The translations under genes and the position numbers were made by a program. Below, piece after piece: positions 33,163 through 41,718 of a DNA stretch of 64,000 bases. This stretch comes from Teichococcus wenyumeiae (GTDB lineage: Bacteria > Pseudomonadota > Alphaproteobacteria > Acetobacterales > Acetobacteraceae): NCBI RefSeq assembly GCF_003696345.1, contig NZ_RFLX01000018.1, forward strand, positions 19,578 to 83,577, read 5' to 3'. Below the pieces are notes generated by a model. It saw only the letters and a list, made by a program, of their open reading frames with translations. It did no database searches and was not told the origin of the DNA. Position 1 is the first letter of the stretch, and the number at the start of each line of letters is the position of its first letter.

Positions 33163-34344
33163 ATGCTGATCCGGCTGGAGGAAGCACGCTTCTCCGACCC
33201 CACGGAGCGTGACCGGGCGCGGGTGCTGACGGCGGTGCTGGATGGCGCCGCCGCTTCCCGGCCGCAGCTGGTGGAGCAACTGGGGCTGCGCTCCACCACC
33301 GTCTCGCACCTCGTGGGCGAGCTGGTGGCGCAGCGCCTGCTGCTGGAAGCCTCCGGCGAGAAGCTGGGGCGCGGCCGGCCGGCCGCCACGCTGCTGGCCA
33401 ATCCGCGCGGCCTGGGCGTTTCGGTGCTGCATGTGGCCAGCCGCAACGTCGTGGGCGTGCTGGTGGACATGGCCGGGCGCGTGCTGGAACGCCACGTCAC
33501 ACCGGTGGCGCCCGAAGCCGACAATGCCGCCATGGCGGCTGTGCTGGTGGACCTTGCCAGGCGCCTGCGGGCCGCCGTGCCGCGCGGCATGATGCATGCC
33601 GGCACCAGCGTCGCTGTCTCGGGCGTCGCGGATCTGCGTGGAGGGCGCTGGCTGGTTTCCTCCCGCTGGCCCAGGATCTCCGGGTTGGACATCACGGCGG
33701 CGCTGGAGCCGGTGGCGCCGCCGGTGCTGGTGGTGCGCCACCTGGAGGCCGAGTTGCGGGCGCGGCTGCTGGCCGACTCCGCGCAGCAGCCTGGTGGCTC
33801 CCTGCTGCTGCACTGGGGCTGGGGCATCGGGCTCGCCTATGCCATGGATGGCCAGACCTTCAACGCCGCCGGTGGGCCGTTCGGGGAGATCGGCCACTGG
33901 CGCTTCAATGCCTTAGCGGGCCGGCGCTGCGGCTGCGGCAATACCGGCTGCCTGGAAACCGGCGCCGCCTTGTGGTCGCTCCTGCCGGAGCTGCGCGGCC
34001 AGTGGCCCGACCTTGTGGAAGACGAAGCCGTCCTGGCGGCGCAGTTGCGGGACCGCGACCTGCTGGCCCTGCCCGCCATGGCGGAGGCGGCGGAACTGGT
34101 CGCACGCGCCCTGGCCAATCTCTGCCGCCTGCTGTTCCCGCAACGGGTCATGGTATCAGGGCCGCTGGCCAGCAATCCGGGTTACTGGGCGCATTTCGAC
34201 GCGCTGTTCCGGCAGGAAGGGCTCCTCGGCGGGCTTTCCCTGCCCCCCTTGCTGCACGAGCCGGCCAGCGAGGCCCTGGGCATCCAGGGCGCCGCCGAGC
34301 CGCTGTTGACCCGGGCGGTGGAGGGATTGCTGCGCGGCAGCTAG
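33163..34344 (+). CDS. ROK-family (NagC-like) transcriptional regulator
   Basis: 393 residues. A winged helix at ~20-80 ([32 protein letters not shown]) precedes a ROK kinase-like domain. The zinc-binding ROK motif is complete: [29 protein letters not shown] near residues 246-275. Regulators of this type bind GlcNAc-6-P or sugars and repress catabolic genes. The gene faces away from nagB across 119 bp, which makes nagBA its obvious target. ATG 33163 directly precedes the family N-terminus. It ends at a strong stem-loop shared with the convergent CoA-transferase gene. Confidence 0.92.
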   Translation: MLIRLEEARFSDPTERDRARVLTAVLDGAAASRPQLVEQLGLRSTTVSHLVGELVAQRLLLEASGEKLGRGRPAATLLANPRGLGVSVLHVASRNVVGVLVDMAGRVLERHVTPVAPEADNAAMAAVLVDLARRLRAAVPRGMMHAGTSVAVSGVADLRGGRWLVSSRWPRISGLDITAALEPVAPPVLVVRHLEAELRARLLADSAQQPGGSLLLHWGWGIGLAYAMDGQTFNAAGGPFGEIGHWRFNALAGRRCGCGNTGCLETGAALWSLLPELRGQWPDLVEDEAVLAAQLRDRDLLALPAMAEAAELVARALANLCRLLFPQRVMVSGPLASNPGYWAHFDALFRQEGLLGGLSLPPLLHEPASEALGIQGAAEPLLTRAVEGLLRGS

Positions 34345-34380
34345 GGCGCTTGCAGGGCCTACCAGCCCTGCAAGCCTAGG
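34341..34380. terminator. Bidirectional stem-loop terminator between convergent genes
   Basis: A perfect 11-bp stem, GCTTGCAGGGC (34348-34358) and GCCCTGCAAGC (34365-34375), encloses a 6-nt loop and is flanked by an outer CTAGG/CCTAG pairing. It starts inside the ROK stop codon and ends 8 bp before the convergent CaiB stop at 34389. There is no T tract on either side, so it may act as a Rho-assisted or bidirectional hairpin. Confidence 0.75.
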
Positions 34381-34388
34381 CGTGAAGC

Positions 34389-35561
34389 TCAGACCACCTG
34401 CGCCGCCCGCAGCGCCGCAATCTCCTCGGCTGAGAAGCCGAACTCTCCCAGCACGGCATCGGTATGCTGGCCACGCTCCGGTGTCGGAACACGCGCTGGC
34501 GCCACGCCTTCGAGCTGCATGGGCGGCCGCACCAGCGCGATCTCCCCCAGCTTCGGGTGCTGCACGGGCCAGGCGAGGCCGAGATGCTTCACCTGCTCAT
34601 CCGCGAAAACCTGATCCATGAAATAGACAGGGCCGCAGGGCACGCCGGCCTCGTTGAACTTGCCGACCCAGTGGGCGGAGGTATCCGTTTCCAGCTTCGC
34701 CTGCAGCACCGCATTGGTCTTGGCGCGATTCTGCGAGCGCAGCGCATCGGTGGCGAGGTCGGGGTCCTTTGCCTCCTCCTCGATGCCGAGCACCTTGACG
34801 ATGCGACGCCACATCTCCCCGCCGCCGCCGGCGATGTTGATGACGCCGTCGCTGGTGCGGAACAGGCCGGTCGGGATCGTGGTGGGATGGTCGTTGCCGG
34901 CCTGCTGCGGCACCTCGCCCTTCATGGTCCAGCGCGTGGCCTGGAAGTCCATCATGGCCACCATGGCTTCCAGCAGGCTGGTATGGACCCAGCGGCCCTT
35001 GCCGGTCTGCTCCCGCTCCAGCAGCGCCACCAGGATGCCGATGGCGCAGTAGAGCCCTGCCGTCAGGTCCGCCACGGGAATGCCGGCACGCACGGGGCCC
35101 TGGCCGGGCAGCCCGGTCACGCTCATCAGCCCGCCCATGCCCTGGGCGATCTGGTCGAAGCCCGGGCGGCGGGCATAGGGGCCGTCCTGACCGAAGCCGG
35201 AGATGCTGCCCAGCACGATGCGCGGGTTGATGGCGGCAAGCGAATCGTAGTCGATTCCCAGCCGCGCCTTCACGTCGGGGCGGTAGTTCTCCACCACCAC
35301 ATCAGCCTTCTCCACCATGCGGCGGAAGGCGGCAATGCCTTCCGGCGTCTTCAGGTTCAGCGTGATGCCGCGCTTGTTGCGGTGGACGTTCTGGTAGTCC
35401 GGGCCCAGCGTGTCGCCGCCCAGGCCCTTGCCGGTATCGATCGCCTCCGGCGCCTCGATCTTGATCACATTGGCACCCCAGTCCGCCAATTGCCGCACGG
35501 CGGTCGGGCCGGAGCGGACGCGGGTGAGGTCGAGCACGGTAAAGCGGGACAGCGGCAGCAT
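34389..35561 (-). CDS. CaiB/BaiF family III CoA-transferase, second copy
   Basis: 390 residues with all family signatures: SRFTVLDLTRVRSGPTAVRQLADWGANVIKIE, RNKRGITLNLKTPEG and the catalytic Asp in RRPGFDQIAQGMGGLMS. It is clearly different from the CoA-transferase at 3502-4626. It would transfer CoA between a donor and a carboxylate such as formyl-, carnitine- or dicarboxylate-type acids. It stands alone: the next gene on its strand starts about 100 bp upstream and is unrelated. The substrate cannot be deduced. ATG 35561 matches the family start. Confidence 0.9.
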   Translation of the reverse strand: MLPLSRFTVLDLTRVRSGPTAVRQLADWGANVIKIEAPEAIDTGKGLGGDTLGPDYQNVHRNKRGITLNLKTPEGIAAFRRMVEKADVVVENYRPDVKARLGIDYDSLAAINPRIVLGSISGFGQDGPYARRPGFDQIAQGMGGLMSVTGLPGQGPVRAGIPVADLTAGLYCAIGILVALLEREQTGKGRWVHTSLLEAMVAMMDFQATRWTMKGEVPQQAGNDHPTTIPTGLFRTSDGVINIAGGGGEMWRRIVKVLGIEEEAKDPDLATDALRSQNRAKTNAVLQAKLETDTSAHWVGKFNEAGVPCGPVYFMDQVFADEQVKHLGLAWPVQHPKLGEIALVRPPMQLEGVAPARVPTPERGQHTDAVLGEFGFSAEEIAALRAAQVV

Positions 35562-35660
35562 GGTTCCTCCCTTTCCTCTCCGCCGGCACCTTCTGGGGCC
35601 GGCGAGGGCTGGTGCGCCAGAGTAGCGCGCATGGGGCGGGTGGGAACCCCACTCCGGCGG

Positions 35661-36203
35661 TCAACCGCGCGGGGTGTCGGACAGGCGGGCGAAGGGGCCG
35701 TAGAGGTCGTTCAGCTCGATGCCCTGGGTCAGCTTGCTGTAGCGCAGCGCCGAGGTTGGCTCCTGCGGCTGCACCGCCAGGATGTGGCGCCCCTGCCGGT
35801 CCAGGAACAGCAGGTGGCGGTGGCTGTCCCCGCGGTGGATCACATAGACCTGCCGCATCTCGGCCACGCGCTCATCCAGGTCGGCCAGGGCGCGCTGGCG
35901 CCAGGCCAGGGACCAGTGCTCCAGGCTCTGCGCCATGCTGAGGGCCGAGGCTTCATCCGGTGCCCCGGCACGCCGCGTTGGGCCGGGGCCGTCGGGCACT
36001 TCATCCAGCAGGCGGTCCAGGTCCTCCCGCAGCCGGGCGATGATGGGGTTCAGCGCCGGCGAGAGGGATTGCTGCACCTCCGATAGCTGCGCTTCCAGTT
36101 CCATCTGCCGGCGCGCGGCGTCGTTCGAGCCGCCATAGCCGGTGAAGCGGCTCTGGTAATAGCCGGCTGGCGGGTCGGAGGGTGGAGTGCGGTCGTTGCT
36201 CAT
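35661..36203 (-). CDS. Hypothetical protein, central coiled coil, unknown function
   Basis: 180 residues from ATG 36203 (MSNDRTPPSDPPAG). I do not recognise a family. The N-terminus is proline-rich and disordered; residues ~30-75 are strongly helical with coiled-coil character (RRQMELEAQLSEVQQSLSPAL, RLREDLDRLLDEV). The C-terminal half is mixed (VYVIHRGDSHRHLLFLDRQ). No signal peptide or membrane helix. ATG 36260 would add residues of unlikely composition. Coding is supported by codon bias and an uninterrupted frame. Neighbours are a CoA-transferase and copper genes; no functional link is evident. Confidence 0.65.
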   Translation of the reverse strand: MSNDRTPPSDPPAGYYQSRFTGYGGSNDAARRQMELEAQLSEVQQSLSPALNPIIARLREDLDRLLDEVPDGPGPTRRAGAPDEASALSMAQSLEHWSLAWRQRALADLDERVAEMRQVYVIHRGDSHRHLLFLDRQGRHILAVQPQEPTSALRYSKLTQGIELNDLYGPFARLSDTPRG

Positions 36204-36289
36204 GGCGGCATGCCCCGTGGCGCCGGGAAAGGCCCGGCCTGCCACGATTCCTGCCACCATAAGGGTGAAGAAAGCGTGCAGGCCGCCGG

Positions 36290-36493
36290 TCAGCGGGCCA
36301 CGCCGTAGCCTTCCTCCTCGATCGCCGCCACGACCTTGTCGCGAGGCAGGGCCGTCACGGCGCGCACAGTGCCGCCGGCCAGGTCCACCCGCACCTCAGC
36401 GCCCGGGTCCTCGGCGCGAATGGCCTGCGTGATGGCGCGGGCGCAGTGCTCGCAGCTCATGCCCGTGACCTTCAGTTCGATGGTGTCGTTCAC
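36290..36493 (-). CDS. copZ: Heavy-metal-associated domain protein, CopZ-like copper chaperone
   Basis: 67 residues, a single HMA ferredoxin-like fold. The metal site is GMSCEHC near residues 11-17 (CxxC with Met before), and the fold ends EEEGYGVAR. Proteins like this carry Cu(I) in the cytosol and deliver it to CopA. The start is GTG 36493, overlapping the stop of the cueR gene (GTGA), so it is the last gene of copA-cueR-copZ. A long open frame in the same phase further upstream is antisense-type noise. Confidence 0.88.
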   Translation of the reverse strand: MNDTIELKVTGMSCEHCARAITQAIRAEDPGAEVRVDLAGGTVRAVTALPRDKVVAAIEEEGYGVAR

Positions 36494-36879
36494 AGCGTCT
36501 TCTCCAGTTCGTCCAGGATGGGGCAGTCGGGCCGCGAATCGTCGCAGCAATGCTCGGCCAGGTGGCGCAGGCTGCTGGCCATGGCCTGCATGGCCTGCGC
36601 CTTGGCTTCCAGCGCCTCCACATGGTCCAGCGCGATGCGGCGCACATCGGCGCTGGCGCGGTTGCGGTCGGCCCAGAGGGCCAGCAGCTTCCGCACATCC
36701 TCCAGCGGAAAGGCCAGGGCACGGGCGTGGCGGATGAAGCGCAGGGTGGCGACCTCGGCCTCGCCGTAATCGCGGTAGCCATTGGGCAGCCGCCGGCCCT
36801 GCACCAGCCCAAGTTCCTCGTAGTGGCGGATCATCTTGGCCGTCACGCCGGAGAGGCGCGCGGCGGTGCCGATGTTCAT
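36490..36879 (-). CDS. cueR: CueR/HmrR-like Cu(I)-responsive MerR regulator
   Basis: 129 residues. The MerR winged helix begins MNIGTAARLSGVTAKMIRHYEELGL, followed by a dimerisation helix and a C-terminal metal loop HCCDDSRPDCPILDELE, whose Cys residues match the two Cu(I) ligands of CueR. Such activators bind a dyad within an over-long promoter spacer and switch on copper efflux when Cu(I) binds. It lies between copA and copZ with ATGA/GTGA overlaps on both sides, so it is co-transcribed and feedback-regulated. A matching operator lies upstream of copA at 39258-39274. Confidence 0.9.
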   Translation of the reverse strand: MNIGTAARLSGVTAKMIRHYEELGLVQGRRLPNGYRDYGEAEVATLRFIRHARALAFPLEDVRKLLALWADRNRASADVRRIALDHVEALEAKAQAMQAMASSLRHLAEHCCDDSRPDCPILDELEKTL

Positions 36880-39251
36880 GCTGCCCTCCAGCGCGCCAGC
36901 AACAGCGCATTGCCCAGCACGGCCACGGACGAGAAGGCCATGGCCGCCCCCGCCAGCGCCGGGGAAAGCCCGCCCAGCGCCGCCAGCGGGATACCCAGGG
37001 CATTGAACGCGAAGGCCCAGAGCAGGTTCTGCCGGATCTTCGCCAGCGTCCGCCGGGTGATGGCCAGCGTCGCCGGCACCAGCACCGGGTCCGGCCGCAG
37101 CAGCGTGACATGCGCGGCGGCGATGGCGGCATCGGTGCCGCTACCCATGGCGATGCCGAGATCCGCACTGGCCAGGGCGGCGGCATCGTTGACGCCATCC
37201 CCCACCATGGCCACCCGCCGGCCTTCCGCCCGCCAGGCGGCGATACGCTCGGCCTTCTGCGCCGGCAGCACGCCGGCGGCGACAGTCTCGATACCCAGCG
37301 TGCTGGCCACGGCGGATGCGGCCTCGGGGCTGTCGCCGGTCAGCATGGCGACCCCGACACCCTGCGCCTTCAGGGACCGCACCGCCGTGCCGGAGGTGAC
37401 ACGGGGTGCGTCCTCAAAGGCCAGAAGCGCCAGCACGGCCGGCTTCGCGGGGTCGATCAGCCAGGACAGGGTATGCCCCCGCGCCGCATGCTGGGCCGCC
37501 GCCTCGGCCAGCGGGCCTGAGGTCAGGCCGCTTTCCTCCAGCAGCCGGCCGCTGCCCAGTACCAGGCGGCGGCCATCCAGCACGCCCTCGACACCCCGGC
37601 CGGGCAGCGCACGGAAGGCTTCGGCGGGCCGGACATTCTCGCCGGCCATGGCCAGGACGGCGCGGGCCAGGGGGTGCTCGCTGCCGGCCTGCAGGCGCGC
37701 GGCTATCTGCAAGGCATCTTCCAGCGCAATGCCCCTGGCCGGATGCAGCGCGGCGAGGCTGGGCTTCCCTTGCGTCAGCGTGCCGGTCTTGTCGAAGACC
37801 ACCAGTTCGATCCGCCCCGCCTGCTCCAGCGCCGCGGCGTCCCGGATCAGGATGCCGGCGCGCGCGGCGGCGCCGGTGCCGGCCATGATGGCGGCGGGGG
37901 TGGCCAGCCCCAGGGCGCAGGGGCAGGCGATGACCAGTACGGCCACCGCATGCAGCAGCGCCACGGCCAAGCCGGCGCCGGCCAGCAGCCAGCCCAGCAG
38001 CGTCAGCAGGGCGATGCCCACCACCACAGGCACAAAGACGGCGCTGACCCGGTCCACCAGCTTCTGCACCGGGGCGCGGCTGGCCTGGGCCGCCTGCACC
38101 AGCGCCGCCACCTGGGCCAGGCGCGTGTCGCCGCCCACCGCCCGCGCCCGCAGCACCAGCCGCCCGTCCAGCGAGACGGTGCCGGTGGAAACCGCATCGC
38201 CCACCGTCTTCTCGACAGCGCGGCTTTCGCCGGTCAGGGCGCTCTCATCCAGGCCAGCGGCGCCTTCCTCCACCACGCCATCGGCGGGCACGCGCTCCCC
38301 GGGGCGGACCACGATGCGGTCGCCGACGCGCAGGGCGGCCAGCGGCACTTCCTCCTCATGCCCCGCCTGATCCAGGCGGCGGGCGGTGCGGGGGCGCAGC
38401 GCCAGCAGCGCGGAAATAGCCGCGCCGGTGGCCCGCTTGGCCCGGTGCTCAAAGAAGCGGCCCAGCAGCACGAAGGCGATGACAACGGCGGCGGCCTCGA
38501 AATACAGGTGGTGCTCGCCGCGCAGCAGTTGCACCACGGACAGGCCGAAGGCGGCACTGGTGCCCATCGCCACCAGCAGGTCCATGTTGCCGGTGCCGGC
38601 CCGCAATGCCCGCCAGCCGGCGCGGTAGAAGCGCGCGCCCAGCCAGAATTGCAGCGGCGCGGCCAGAGCCAGTTGCACCCAACCCGGCGGCATCCAGTCC
38701 CGCCCCAGCGCCATGCCCAACATGCCGATGAGAAAGGGCGCCGCAAGGGCAAAGGCGAAGCCCACCTCGGCGGCGGCGCGGCGGTCGGGCGCGTGGTCTG
38801 GCTCCGCCTGCTCCTCCGGCGTCACAGCCAGGGCATAGCCGGCCTTCTGCAGGGCAGCGGCCAGGGTGGCATCCTCCACCGTCGGCAACAGCCGCAGATG
38901 CGCCTGCTCGGTGGCCAGATTGACGCTGGCCTCCAGCACGCCCGGCACCTTCTCCAGGGCCCGCTTCACCCGGTTGGCACAGCTCGCGCAGGTCATGCCG
39001 GAAACGCCGATGTCGCGGCTTTCCTCCTGCACCTCGTAGCCGGCGGCACGCACCGCCTCGGCCAGGGCCGGCAATGGGGCGGTGCCGCTGAGCCGGGCCT
39101 GCTCAGTTGCGAGGTTCACGGAAACTTCCTCCACCCCCGGCACCTTGCGCAGGGCGCGCTCGACCCGCCCGGCGCAACTGGCGCAGGTCATGCCCGAGAT
39201 GGGCAGGGAAAGGCTGTTTGGGAAAGGCGCGGTTCCAGACATGGCCGCCAT
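36876..39251 (-). CDS. copA: Cu(I)-translocating P1B-type ATPase
   Basis: 791 residues. Two N-terminal HMA domains each carry GMTCASC (~20-26 and ~85-91). Eight membrane helices surround the CPC copper site in VLVIACPCALGLATPAA. The cytosolic machinery includes phosphorylation motif VVFDKTGTLTQGK, TGES in the actuator (ESALTGESRAV), nucleotide-binding SEHPLARAV and hinge MVGDGVNDAAAL. It pumps Cu(I) out of the cytosol. ATG 39251 lies so close to the CueR-type dyad that ATG 39242 (MSGTAPFP) may be the real start. First gene of copA-cueR-copZ. Confidence 0.95.
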   Translation of the reverse strand: MAAMSGTAPFPNSLSLPISGMTCASCAGRVERALRKVPGVEEVSVNLATEQARLSGTAPLPALAEAVRAAGYEVQEESRDIGVSGMTCASCANRVKRALEKVPGVLEASVNLATEQAHLRLLPTVEDATLAAALQKAGYALAVTPEEQAEPDHAPDRRAAAEVGFAFALAAPFLIGMLGMALGRDWMPPGWVQLALAAPLQFWLGARFYRAGWRALRAGTGNMDLLVAMGTSAAFGLSVVQLLRGEHHLYFEAAAVVIAFVLLGRFFEHRAKRATGAAISALLALRPRTARRLDQAGHEEEVPLAALRVGDRIVVRPGERVPADGVVEEGAAGLDESALTGESRAVEKTVGDAVSTGTVSLDGRLVLRARAVGGDTRLAQVAALVQAAQASRAPVQKLVDRVSAVFVPVVVGIALLTLLGWLLAGAGLAVALLHAVAVLVIACPCALGLATPAAIMAGTGAAARAGILIRDAAALEQAGRIELVVFDKTGTLTQGKPSLAALHPARGIALEDALQIAARLQAGSEHPLARAVLAMAGENVRPAEAFRALPGRGVEGVLDGRRLVLGSGRLLEESGLTSGPLAEAAAQHAARGHTLSWLIDPAKPAVLALLAFEDAPRVTSGTAVRSLKAQGVGVAMLTGDSPEAASAVASTLGIETVAAGVLPAQKAERIAAWRAEGRRVAMVGDGVNDAAALASADLGIAMGSGTDAAIAAAHVTLLRPDPVLVPATLAITRRTLAKIRQNLLWAFAFNALGIPLAALGGLSPALAGAAMAFSSVAVLGNALLLARWRAA

Positions 39252-39257
39252 GTGGGG

Positions 39258-39274
39258 CTTCCCACAATGGGAAG
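39258..39274 (-). promoter_or_regulatory. CueR-type operator upstream of copA
   Basis: CTTCCCACAATGGGAAG is a 17-bp dyad with 7-bp arms around a 3-bp centre. On the minus strand it is preceded by TTGACC, giving TTGACCTTCCCATTG then TGGGAAG, very close to the known CueR/HmrR promoter pattern. The centre lies 15-24 bp from the candidate copA starts. No good -10 hexamer follows, so the transcript would begin at or near the start codon. Confidence 0.7.
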
Positions 39275-39332
39275 GTCAAGGGGGCCTCATTGCACGATTG
39301 ACGGCGGCCGCGCGGCAGGGAACATCCCGGCC

Positions 39333-40382
39333 ATGCAGTCCTTTCCGTTCCACTCTCTTCTGGCCGCCACGCTCCTGCTGGCGGTGCCGGCGGCCACGCT
39401 GGCGCAGCCCGCCCCGGCGCAGGGCCATGCCCAGAACCGCTTCCAGGTCATCAACCGCACAGGGCAGGAGGCCAGCGCCGTGCATGCCGTGCGCAGCGGC
39501 CGCGCCGACTGGGGCGGCAATCTGGCGCCCGGGCCGATGCCCAGCGACAAGGCCCTCACCCTCCGCCCGGATGCCGATACGGGCTGCCGCTTCGATGTGC
39601 GGCTGGTGCTGGGCGACGGGCGTGAGGCCGTGAAGCGCAACCAGGATATCTGCGCCACCCCGCGCGTGGTGCTGGAGAGCGGGGACGTGCAGGCGGTGGC
39701 ATCCGGCACGCCGACGCGCCCGGCGCCGGGGCAGCCCAACCCCAAGGCGCGGGTGTCTTCCGGCACCGGCTTCGTGGTGGCGGCAGACCGGGTGCTGACC
39801 AACCGCCATGTGGTGGATGGCTGCGACCGCGTCTTCATCCGCACCGCCGATGGGCGGATGCTGCCCGCGGTGCCGCCCGCGAAGGTGGATGCCAACCTCG
39901 ACCTCTCGCTGCTGGCGGTGCCGGGCAACCCTGGGCCGGCACTGGCCTTCCGTTCCGGCCCGGCCGTGCGGCGGGGCGAGGGCGTGGTGGCCTATGGCTT
40001 CCCCTTGCCCGGCCTGCTCTCCTCCGACCCCAAGCTGACGCGGGGCGAGGTGAACGGGATGAACGGGCTGGGCGACAACCCGACGCAGTACCAGATCAGT
40101 GCCCCGGTGCAGCCGGGCAATTCCGGCGGGCCGCTGCTGGACCTGCATGGCCATGTGGTGGGCGTGGTGGTCAGCAAACTGAATGCCGGCGCCGTGTCCC
40201 GCCGCACCGGCGACATCGCGCAGAACATCAACTTCGCCGTGAAGGGCACCGCCGCCGCCGAGTTCCTGCGCCGCGCCGGCCTGACGCCCAAGACAGAGGA
40301 CAGCACCGGCACGGAGCAGAGCGCCGCCGACGTAGGCGAGGCCGCCAACCGCAGCACCGTCTTCATCCGCTGCGAGCGCTGA
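39333..40382 (+). CDS. Secreted trypsin-like serine protease (S1C/HtrA-like, no PDZ)
   Basis: 349 residues with a signal peptide (SLLAATLLLAVPAATLAQ). A ~110-residue N-terminal domain with two Cys (GCRFDV, ICATP) precedes the protease. The triad is His159 (VLTNRHVVDG), Asp190 (DANLDLSLLAV) and Ser264 (QPGNSGGPLLDL). No PDZ domain follows, unlike DegP. ATG 39333 gives the signal peptide; the very long open frame upstream in this phase is antisense to copA. It probably acts in the periplasm or outside the cell. Not evidently linked to the copper genes. Confidence 0.87.
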   Translation: MQSFPFHSLLAATLLLAVPAATLAQPAPAQGHAQNRFQVINRTGQEASAVHAVRSGRADWGGNLAPGPMPSDKALTLRPDADTGCRFDVRLVLGDGREAVKRNQDICATPRVVLESGDVQAVASGTPTRPAPGQPNPKARVSSGTGFVVAADRVLTNRHVVDGCDRVFIRTADGRMLPAVPPAKVDANLDLSLLAVPGNPGPALAFRSGPAVRRGEGVVAYGFPLPGLLSSDPKLTRGEVNGMNGLGDNPTQYQISAPVQPGNSGGPLLDLHGHVVGVVVSKLNAGAVSRRTGDIAQNINFAVKGTAAAEFLRRAGLTPKTEDSTGTEQSAADVGEAANRSTVFIRCER

Positions 40383-40388
40383 GGGCGC

Positions 40389-40700
40389 CTAGCCGGGGTC
40401 CTGTCCGAAATAGCCGATGACGTCGCGGTGGCCGTGCAGGACGTTCACCACCTCGACGGCATTGTCCCGGTAACGGAAGAAGATGACGTAGCCCCGGCAG
40501 GGGAAGCTCCGCAGGTCGGGCCGCAGTTCCGGCCGCGCGGTGCCCAGGGTGCCGGGAAGCGCCGCCAGCCGGGCGCATTGCTGCCGCAGGATGGCGGTGA
40601 AGCGCAGCCCCGCCTCCACATCACGTGCCTCCCGCGCGATATGGTCCAGGATGCCCATCAGGTCGCGGCGGGCGGCCTGGAGATAGACGAGGCGGCGCAT
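40389..40700 (-). CDS. parE: ParE/RelE-family toxin
   Basis: 103 residues of the ParE type: MRRLVYLQAARRDLMGILDHIAREA, the mid-region RFTAILRQQCARLAALPGTLG, then LRSFPCRGYVIFFRYRDNAVEVVNVLHGHRD. Relatives poison DNA gyrase or cleave mRNA and are neutralised by the antitoxin encoded just upstream. It lies 8 nt after the parD gene. In plasmid replicons such modules stabilise inheritance, which fits the nearby replication origin. Confidence 0.9.
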   Translation of the reverse strand: MRRLVYLQAARRDLMGILDHIAREARDVEAGLRFTAILRQQCARLAALPGTLGTARPELRPDLRSFPCRGYVIFFRYRDNAVEVVNVLHGHRDVIGYFGQDPG

Positions 40701-40708
40701 TCAGACGC

Positions 40709-40954
40709 TCAGACGCCGGCCTGGCGCAGCGCCTCCGCATGGTCCCGCAGGGAATCCTGCATCTCCTCGTCCGTCACGCTGCCGCCTTCGGCGATCGAGG
40801 CATTGATGGTCTCGCGGAGCGCCCGCAGCCGGGCCTCCCGCTCCTCCACCAGGCGCAGGCCTTCCCGCACCACCTCGCTGGCGGAACCGTAGCGGCCGCT
40901 GCGCACCACGCTTTCCACGAAACCCTCCCAACGCTGTCCGATTGACACGTTCAT
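40709..40954 (-). CDS. parD: ParD/CopG-type antitoxin
   Basis: 81 residues. The ribbon-helix-helix DNA-binding part is MNVSIGQRWEGFVESVVRSGRYGSASEVVREGLRLVEE, typical of ParD, and the acidic C-terminal tail (SVTDEEMQDSLRDHAEALRQ) would wrap the toxin. ParD binds its own promoter as a dimer array. A perfect 9-bp inverted repeat lies 34 bp upstream of the start. First gene of the two-gene parDE operon. Confidence 0.9.
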   Translation of the reverse strand: MNVSIGQRWEGFVESVVRSGRYGSASEVVREGLRLVEEREARLRALRETINASIAEGGSVTDEEMQDSLRDHAEALRQAGV

Positions 40955-40987
40955 CGCATGGACCTCCCTGGTTCAGCCTGGTCGGCT

Positions 40988-41017
40988 AATAACACAAATT
41001 GAGCAGAATGTGTTATT
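40988..41017. promoter_or_regulatory. Inverted repeat upstream of parDE, probable ParD operator
   Basis: AATAACACA (40988-40996) and TGTGTTATT (41009-41017) form a perfect 9-bp inverted repeat with a 12-bp centre. The segment is AT-rich in a 70% G+C setting and sits where the parDE promoter must be, with TGTTAT usable as a -10 element on the minus strand. ParD antitoxins repress their operons from such sites. Confidence 0.7.
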
Positions 41018-41085
41018 GCTTTCCAGCGATCACCTCTGGGTAGGTAGCGCCGGATTGCCGCGCCATGGCAGGACGGGGCCGTCCT

Positions 41086-41697
41086 TCAGCGCCAGAGCTC
41101 CAGGATCTGTTCCACCGTCCCGACCTCGACCTGCCCGCCATAGCGCTGGCTGTACAGGCCAAGCAACGCGTCATGCATGGCGTCGGAGGAGGAGCAGAGC
41201 GCATCCTTCGGCACCACGATGCGGTAGCCACGATCCACCGCGCCCATCACCGCCGCCAGCACGCAGACATCGGTCTCCGCGCCACTGATGACCAGCGTAT
41301 CGGTGCCGCGCTGCCGCAGCAGTTCATCCAGCCCGGTTTCGAGCCAGGGCGAATAGACGCCCTTGTCGATCACCGTGGCCGGCGGCACGAAACGGGCCAG
41401 CTGCGGCACCAGATCGACCATGCCCGGCGGCAGGGCTTCCAGCGTCATCTTCGACCAGCGCTGGTAGTATTCCTTCCAGGTGCCCTCGCCATCCCCTGGA
41501 TGCGCGGCGGGAATGAAGCGGGTGAAGACCGTCTCCGCCGGATGCGCCTCCACCAGCTGCTCCACCAGAGGCAGCACGCGCTTCATCCAGGGCGTATGCC
41601 ATTCGGAACCCTCCGCGAAGAGGTTCTGCATGTCCACGCAAAGATGGACGCAGTTCGGGCCAAGCGGCTTGTCCTGCGGTCCGTCGCGTCTCGCCAT
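41086..41697 (-). CDS. Isochorismatase-family cysteine hydrolase
   Basis: 203 residues. The family triad is visible: Asp in VHLCVDMQNLF (~22), Lys in TVIDKGVYSPW (~112) and nucleophile Cys in ISGAETDVCVLAAVMGAVD (~143). Members hydrolyse amides or esters, including nicotinamide, isochorismate and N-carbamoyl compounds. It lies 21 nt after the NAD synthetase gene on the same strand, so a role in nicotinamide salvage is possible. Nothing in the sequence fixes the substrate. Confidence 0.87.
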   Translation of the reverse strand: MARRDGPQDKPLGPNCVHLCVDMQNLFAEGSEWHTPWMKRVLPLVEQLVEAHPAETVFTRFIPAAHPGDGEGTWKEYYQRWSKMTLEALPPGMVDLVPQLARFVPPATVIDKGVYSPWLETGLDELLRQRGTDTLVISGAETDVCVLAAVMGAVDRGYRIVVPKDALCSSSDAMHDALLGLYSQRYGGQVEVGTVEQILELWR

Positions 41698-41718
41698 CTC
41701 GCTATCCTCCTGCCCCGC

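Noticed and set aside
37674..39332. A 553-codon open extension upstream of the protease gene
   Set aside because: It is antisense to copA, an artefact of high-GC third positions. The signal peptide fixes the start at 39333.
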